Positions 8,289 through 12,500 of a DNA stretch of 12,500 nt are shown here, piece by piece; position 1 is the first letter of the stretch, and every line of letters begins with the position of its first letter. The notes beneath the pieces are model-generated. The model had not been told where the DNA came from, ran no database searches, and saw nothing but the letters and a program-made list of their open reading frames with translations. Source of the stretch: Chrysomallon squamiferum. Its lineage: Eukaryota; Mollusca; Gastropoda; Neomphalida; Peltospiridae. The position numbers and the translations under genes were made by a program. The DNA is taken from assembly GCA_012295275.1 (NCBI GenBank), contig CM022669.1, positions 15,585,172 to 15,597,671 of the forward strand, read 5' to 3'.

Positions 8289-8355
8289 TTTTTTTTTTTA
8301 TCTTCTTCTTCTTCTTCTTCTTTCTGTTTTTATATATATATATATATATATATAT
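8289..8355. repeat. T11, TTC and AT microsatellites
   Basis: A T11 run (8289-8299), a TTC run (8301-8323) and a TA run (8331-8355) lie directly upstream of the minus-strand gene's 5' block. Read on the minus strand this is AT, then AAG, then poly-A. It resembles the poly-A/AAG tract preceding the large array. Confidence 0.95.
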
Positions 8356-8878
8356 CCCAGATCGTCGAGTTCGTTTACCGTTTCTTTGCTTACAGGTAGG
8401 TACGTACGTATATTCGCTGACGCAATACTGCCGTGTTTACTTCTTCAGGTAATCGTAGTAAAGGTCTCTCTCTACCTGTCGACTACGATATGTTATTGTC
8501 TGCGCGTGTTTTTGACATTGTTTATATAGTAGGCCAGGAGGCCAGAAATACTTGGACATTTTCCCAGCGTATGCGGGGTTAGCGACGTAATCGTGTGTGT
8601 ATCTACAATTACGACAGAATACCGTACCTAATTAAAAACAGCTATATCACCTTTACAAAATCATATCTATTGTATCGAGCTTATCCGTTTAATCTGCACC
8701 ACGGCGGTTGACTTAAGTGTTTGTTGTATAGGGTATTAAATTCTTTACGGGTAAAATCCTTTTCAATGAGGACAAATGATCAATTGTATTCAGTTCTCTG
8801 GGTTTCTTTCTGCCTTATTTTTTATTTGATTTTTTAAATTATTGTTGTTGTTGTTACGTTTGTTGCTACTGTTGTTGA
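8356..8878. other. Unassigned region
   Basis: Mostly unique sequence with moderate GC in the first half, and GTT steps at about 8842-8878. I see no coding frame that I can support. A diverged match to the 28-bp unit lies at 8716-8743 (see findings). Confidence 0.5.
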
Positions 8879-8879
8879 T

Positions 8880-9008
<129 letters not shown>

Positions 9009-9083
9009 CAGATCATCAGATCAGCTTTATTTGATAAAGACGATACCAACTCAGTTCTTTCAGTAATTATATTCAAGTATAAT

Positions 9084-9146
9084 ACACAGACACACACACA
9101 CACACACACACAAACACACAACACAAAAACATAAACACAGACACAC
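9084..9146. repeat. CA/AC microsatellite
   Basis: A nearly pure AC run (9084-9112) is followed by interrupted AC and AAAC steps. The minus-strand open frame over it (VCVCV repeats) is an artefact. Confidence 0.95.
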
Positions 9147-9425
9147 GGAGGTATCAATAGCTTCTTTTGATTATAAGAATTGGAGCGAACAAATTTAACT
9201 GGTTTGCGAATACCAATGTAGATTAAAATGACAGCTCCTATACGAATGTTTAATTTATGGCATTTGTTTTTCATTGTCACTTCTGTCAAAAGTTACAATA
9301 GATACATTAATTTAATATCTAGTTATCTACGCAAGATGACACAATATCGTCACTAAGTAAGGCAGCTAAAATATTTAATTTATTAATTCACTTACGTTCC
9401 TTTTAATAATTTTTGAAAATCTTTT
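9147..9425. other. Unassigned spacer
   Basis: Unique AT-rich sequence in which I see no gene, RNA or repeat. Confidence 0.4.
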
Positions 9426-9639
9426 CTTTCATAATCACTTTTTTTTCTTTTCTTTTTCATTTCTTTATCTTTCTTTCCTTGTTTTTCTTTCTTTCATTTC
9501 CTTGTTACTTTTGTAATGTGGAGATTTCTGTTATTTTTGTTACTTGTTGTTGTTGCTGTTGTTATTGTTGTTGTTACTGCATTATTATTATTATTATTAT
9601 TAATACTATTATTATTATGATTATTATTATTATTTATAC

Positions 9640-9692
<53 letters not shown>
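9426..9692. repeat. Pyrimidine tract, GTT array and ATT array
   Basis: A TTTC-rich pyrimidine stretch (about 9426-9503) is followed by GTT steps with GCT and ATT interruptions (9545-9576). ATT triplets then run with interruptions from 9581 to 9692. The 145-residue plus-strand frame here translates to F-, C- and I-runs and is a repeat artefact. Confidence 0.95.
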
Positions 9693-9696
<4 letters not shown>

Positions 9697-9910
9697 CGTT
9701 ATTGTTGATATATGTGTTCCTCTTATAATAATAAGTGGAGATATAGGAGACAATACAAAGCAGTTTAAGGTACAGAAAAGCGTGTCTGCGTATTTGCTGT
9801 ATAGCGTACCTTGTTCAGACATAACACACATTCTTAACCCTTTTAACTGAATGTCCGTGTACTGCCATTCTGCGAACACTTTTAATAGTTACTGGCTTCA
9901 AAATATGCTC

Positions 9911-9974
9911 AGTGGATTGAAATAATAATAAAAATAATAATAAGTGGATTAAAATAATAATAAAAATAATAACA
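9911..9974. repeat. 32-bp tandem duplication
   Basis: Two adjacent 32-bp copies (9911-9942 and 9943-9974) each begin AGTGGATT and continue with AATAATAATAAAAATAATAA. They differ at two positions, and the second copy merges into an AAC array. Confidence 0.85.
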
Positions 9975-10133
9975 ACAACAACAACAACAATAACAACAAT
10001 AATAATTATAACAATAAATGATTATGATGAAGATGATAATAATAATAATAATAGTAATACAAATAATGATACTACTACTACTAATAATAATAATACTAAA
10101 ACAATAATAACTAACTAACTAACCAAATAAATA
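9968..10133. repeat. AAC / AAT / ACT trinucleotide tract
   Basis: AAC triplets (about 9969-9998) change to AAT, then to GATGAA, AAT, ACT and AAT steps, and finally to AACT and AAAT tetranucleotides. It is low complexity and non-coding. Confidence 0.9.
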
Positions 10134-10639
10134 AATCACAACAACAGTAACAGTGACAAGAGTAATAGCAGTTTATATAGTATTTTATGCTGTTGATAAC
10201 TGGTAGATTCATAAACAAAGCATAGTAGGCAAACCTAGCTATAACACTATGCAGACTGCTACATAGGGTGGGGGGGACGGTGTACGGGCATGCACGCGTG
10301 TTTGAGCTTGTCAGGGCAGGTATACCTTTGTGCACGCAGATACGTGAATGCCCTTTTGTAATAGTATTTATTTATTTTCTTGTAAACAGGCCTGTATTTA
10401 TTAGTTAATGATATCTGATGAAAGAAAAGGATAAATGATTAAAACTCAAAGATGTAGCTGTTATTACACGTTCCATATTTACTCAAACATGTAAGGAAGT
10501 ATATCTGAGCGTTTAAACTAGAAGAACGTGTTTACAATTAAAATAAATACTTACGTATAAAAGATTTCGTAAAGACAAGAAAGAAGAAGTCAAGGAAATG
10601 GACGCGACAAACCTTTATTGATTATAAAGACAATGCTTT
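10134..10639. other. Unassigned region
   Basis: Unique sequence with a G7 run at about 10269-10275 and no coding frame I can support. The 74-residue minus-strand frame (10111-10335) ends in a repeat-encoded tail and is not recognisable. Confidence 0.45.
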
Positions 10640-10677
10640 TGAGTCATGACGTCAGTAACGCGTGAATCCAATGACGT
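10640..10677. promoter_or_regulatory. Cluster of AP-1, CRE, CCAAT and half-CRE sites
   Basis: TGAGTCA (10640-10646, AP-1 consensus) abuts TGACGTCA (10647-10654, full palindromic CRE). ACGCGT follows at 10658-10663, then CCAAT at 10668-10672 and a TGACGT half-site at 10672-10677. These are exact matches to known bZIP and NF-Y core motifs within 38 bp. A promoter or enhancer is plausible, but no transcript or gene start is visible in the neighbourhood. Confidence 0.4.
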
Positions 10678-10750
10678 AGACAATGCTTCTGCGAATAAAG
10701 TGGATCAAAGATGGTTTCTATCGTGGTCTGCCACGAATTGTAAGATATTA

Positions 10751-10880
10751 GTCTCTCTCTCTCTCTGACTCAATGACTGACTCTTTCGGCCGCTTAATAG
10801 GTTTAATACTTTCTCTCTCTTTCGGTCTCTCCCTCCCTCTCACACTTCCTATCTTTCTCTGTCAAACTCTTCTCTTTCAA
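10751..10880. repeat. TC-rich pyrimidine tract
   Basis: A CT run (10752-10765) is followed by TGACTCA (10766-10772, an AP-1 match), then TGACT steps and further CT/TCCC runs to about 10880. The plus strand is strongly pyrimidine-rich apart from the TGACT segment and CGGCCG. Confidence 0.8.
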
Positions 10881-10883
10881 ACG

Positions 10884-11023
10884 CATATATGTATATATAT
10901 ATATATTCTCTGATCTCGTGTTTTTGTGTTTGTGTGTTTGTTTATAAATGTATAAATATATGTGCAAATGTGTTTGTATGTCTGTGCGTATGTGGATATC
11001 TATATGTATGTTTATATCTATAC
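10884..11023. repeat. TA and TGTG/TGTA degenerate tract
   Basis: Alternating TA (10884-10906) is followed by TGTGTTTG and TGTATG steps. The 70-residue frame over it (10889-11101) is Y/C/V-rich low complexity and not a gene. Confidence 0.75.
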
Positions 11024-11242
11024 CATCGCTATATGAGTAATGACAATGACGATGATAATAAGAAGACGAAGATCCATTTGAATCTTCGGAAAGTATTCTA
11101 AAGGTTTTTGCCTTAATTTGCTTTTAAAAAGATTGGTATACCGACTGCAGACATATTAATTATCTCAGTATTAAGACACTGTAATTAAAAAATGTAATTA
11201 ATATAAAGACAAATAACAGAAACCATTTAATATTAAGCAAGA

Positions 11243-11246
<4 letters not shown>

Positions 11247-11315
<69 letters not shown>
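11247..11315. repeat. ATT microsatellite, about 23 copies
   Basis: An uninterrupted TTA/ATT run of about 69 bp followed by TAGTTATGG. Confidence 0.97.
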
Positions 11316-11393
11316 GTTATGGTAGTAGAAGTAGTAATAATAGTAATTAAGAGTTATAATGTTTTGACATCTAAATAAAGTAGAACATTACGA

Positions 11394-11416
11394 TTATATA
11401 TATATATATATATATA
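11394..11416. repeat. AT dinucleotide run
   Basis: A pure TA repeat of about 23 bp, self-complementary. Confidence 0.95.
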
Positions 11417-12500
11417 ATTAGTTTAAAAGTAAACAGTTAAGGCGTGAGGATGTAAATCTTAAGTTTACAGTTAATCACTGTTCATATAATATATATTAAG
11501 ATCATAGTAATCTGGAATTATAATTATGCTGTCAGACTAATTAACGTCGTTTTGTATTATTGTCTGATGCAACAATGGTATTTAATTAATGATGAATCAA
11601 CGCAACATAAATAAAACTTGTTCTTAATGGGTGCTACGGTAAGACAGGAAAACCAGGACGGTATTATTATTATTTCTTGTAACGAGGATATTTACAATAA
11701 AATGCTCACATACGTAATAATCCAATGACATGTTACAAGAGACTGGCAATAAATAAATATTCACTCGATACTGTTTGGTTTCTCCTCGCTCTGTGATTAA
11801 TATTTACTGTCACAAATGCATTATTTATTGCAAAACAGAACTATATATTTTGTGTGAACTCTTACGTGAATTATAAAGTACAGACTTTGAACGCACTTTC
11901 AAATACAGAGATGGGATTTTTTTTATATGGTTGCGCATAAATTTATATGTTTTGTAAGTTTATACAAAATATTAATACTGAAAATGAAACCACACATTTC
12001 TTCAACCGTTTTCTTTTATCTTTTCTTTAATTTTTTTTTTGGTTGTTGCTGTTGGGTTTTTTCTTTGGTTATTTTCTTTTTAGTACGACAGTGATTTAAA
12101 CCATTAAATTACCTTCTCGAATTTTATCAAATGAAATGATATAATTTTTTGTATTTTCATTTAGTCTATAACTGGTACCATAAAACAAACACATCATTTA
12201 TGAAAAAAAAAAATCATCAGTTAGCACCATCAACTCAAAAATTTTGCATTAAAGATTTCTCTCGTTATTTAATTTTAGTTAGTCTGGTCAAGTGATGAGA
12301 GAAACCTGCAGATTCGACGAAGATCAACACAACCACAGAATCCTAAAGCATCAAGAGAAGTAAAATCTCATAGATGTAATTTAAACGTTTCGAAAATCCG
12401 ACACACGTTACACTTATTCTGCTGAAGCAATTTAAAGGCCGGGCCATCTTGTTTGCCTTAAGCATCAGTGGCCAGGCTCTGGGCGTCGTTTTACTGAATT
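11417..12500. other. Unassigned AT-rich region
   Basis: Unique AT-rich sequence with homopolymer runs at about 11928-11933, 12029-12040 and 12204-12213. The last 80 bases are GC-richer (GGCCGGGCCATC, GGCCAGGCTCTGGGCGTCG) and may begin a feature that continues past the window edge. I cannot assign it. Confidence 0.45.

Larger units (their letters stand above)
7968..8289 (-). repeat. Inverted partner of the duplicated segment at 1811-5272
   Basis: This region holds both blocks that flank the large array, in inverse orientation: 8216-8289 (upstream block with one 28-bp unit) and 7968-7994 (within the coding sequence). It retains the roughly 222 bp missing from the other copy and forms part of a coding frame. 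I therefore take it as the parent or less altered copy. The two copies are about 2.7 kb apart, edge to edge. Confidence 0.8.

Noticed and set aside
9413-9850. 145-residue plus-strand frame
   Set aside because: It translates pyrimidine, GTT and ATT microsatellites into F, C and I runs, with no non-repetitive domain.
12410-12500. SINE or tRNA-derived element at the GC-rich right edge
   Set aside because: No A-box or B-box promoter match or poly-A tail could be identified, and the segment is cut by the window end.

Overview
The window looks like AT-rich metazoan nuclear DNA. It has very low gene density, dense simple-sequence repeats (ATT/AAT, TTTA, TTTG, CA, CAGA, TTC) and long stretches without coding signal. 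The style (ATT arrays, TTTA and TTTG runs, GTAC/GTAT-rich alternating tracts, many short tandem duplications) resembles a mollusc, perhaps a cephalopod. That is an inference from composition only; no gene here fixes the taxon. There is no bacterial operon structure, rRNA, CRISPR array or tRNA that I can recognise.

Layout: 1-1810 is non-genic DNA with microsatellites and a poly-A tract. Positions 1837-5232 hold a 3.4 kb minisatellite of about 120 copies of a 28-bp unit on a G+T-rich strand. Positions 5273-7639 are non-genic, with TTTA/TTTG, poly-T and CAGA/GA tracts. Positions 7640-8126 (minus strand) hold the only convincing coding sequence: a GC-rich, GC3-rich reading frame of about 161 residues that I do not recognise. 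It is interrupted by one frame change near 8026-8054, has a good candidate splice acceptor just upstream, and has a candidate polyadenylation signal 74 bp past the stop. Positions 8297-12500 are again non-genic: a 90-bp AAT/ATT palindrome, CA, GTT/ATT and AAC/AAT arrays, a compact cluster of bZIP-type sites at 10640-10677 and a pyrimidine tract.

The central observation ties the two main features together. Directly 5' of the minus-strand coding sequence (8236-8263) there is exactly one copy of the minisatellite unit, bracketed by a 5-bp direct repeat AGTGG spaced 28 bp apart. Its unique flanks match both unique flanks of the 3.4 kb array, in inverted orientation. The array therefore seems to sit inside a truncated, inverted duplicate of this gene's 5' region. 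In that duplicate about 222 bp were deleted and the single 28-bp unit expanded to about 120 copies. The window thus appears to preserve both the unexpanded seed and the expanded product of a minisatellite birth, less than 3 kb apart.
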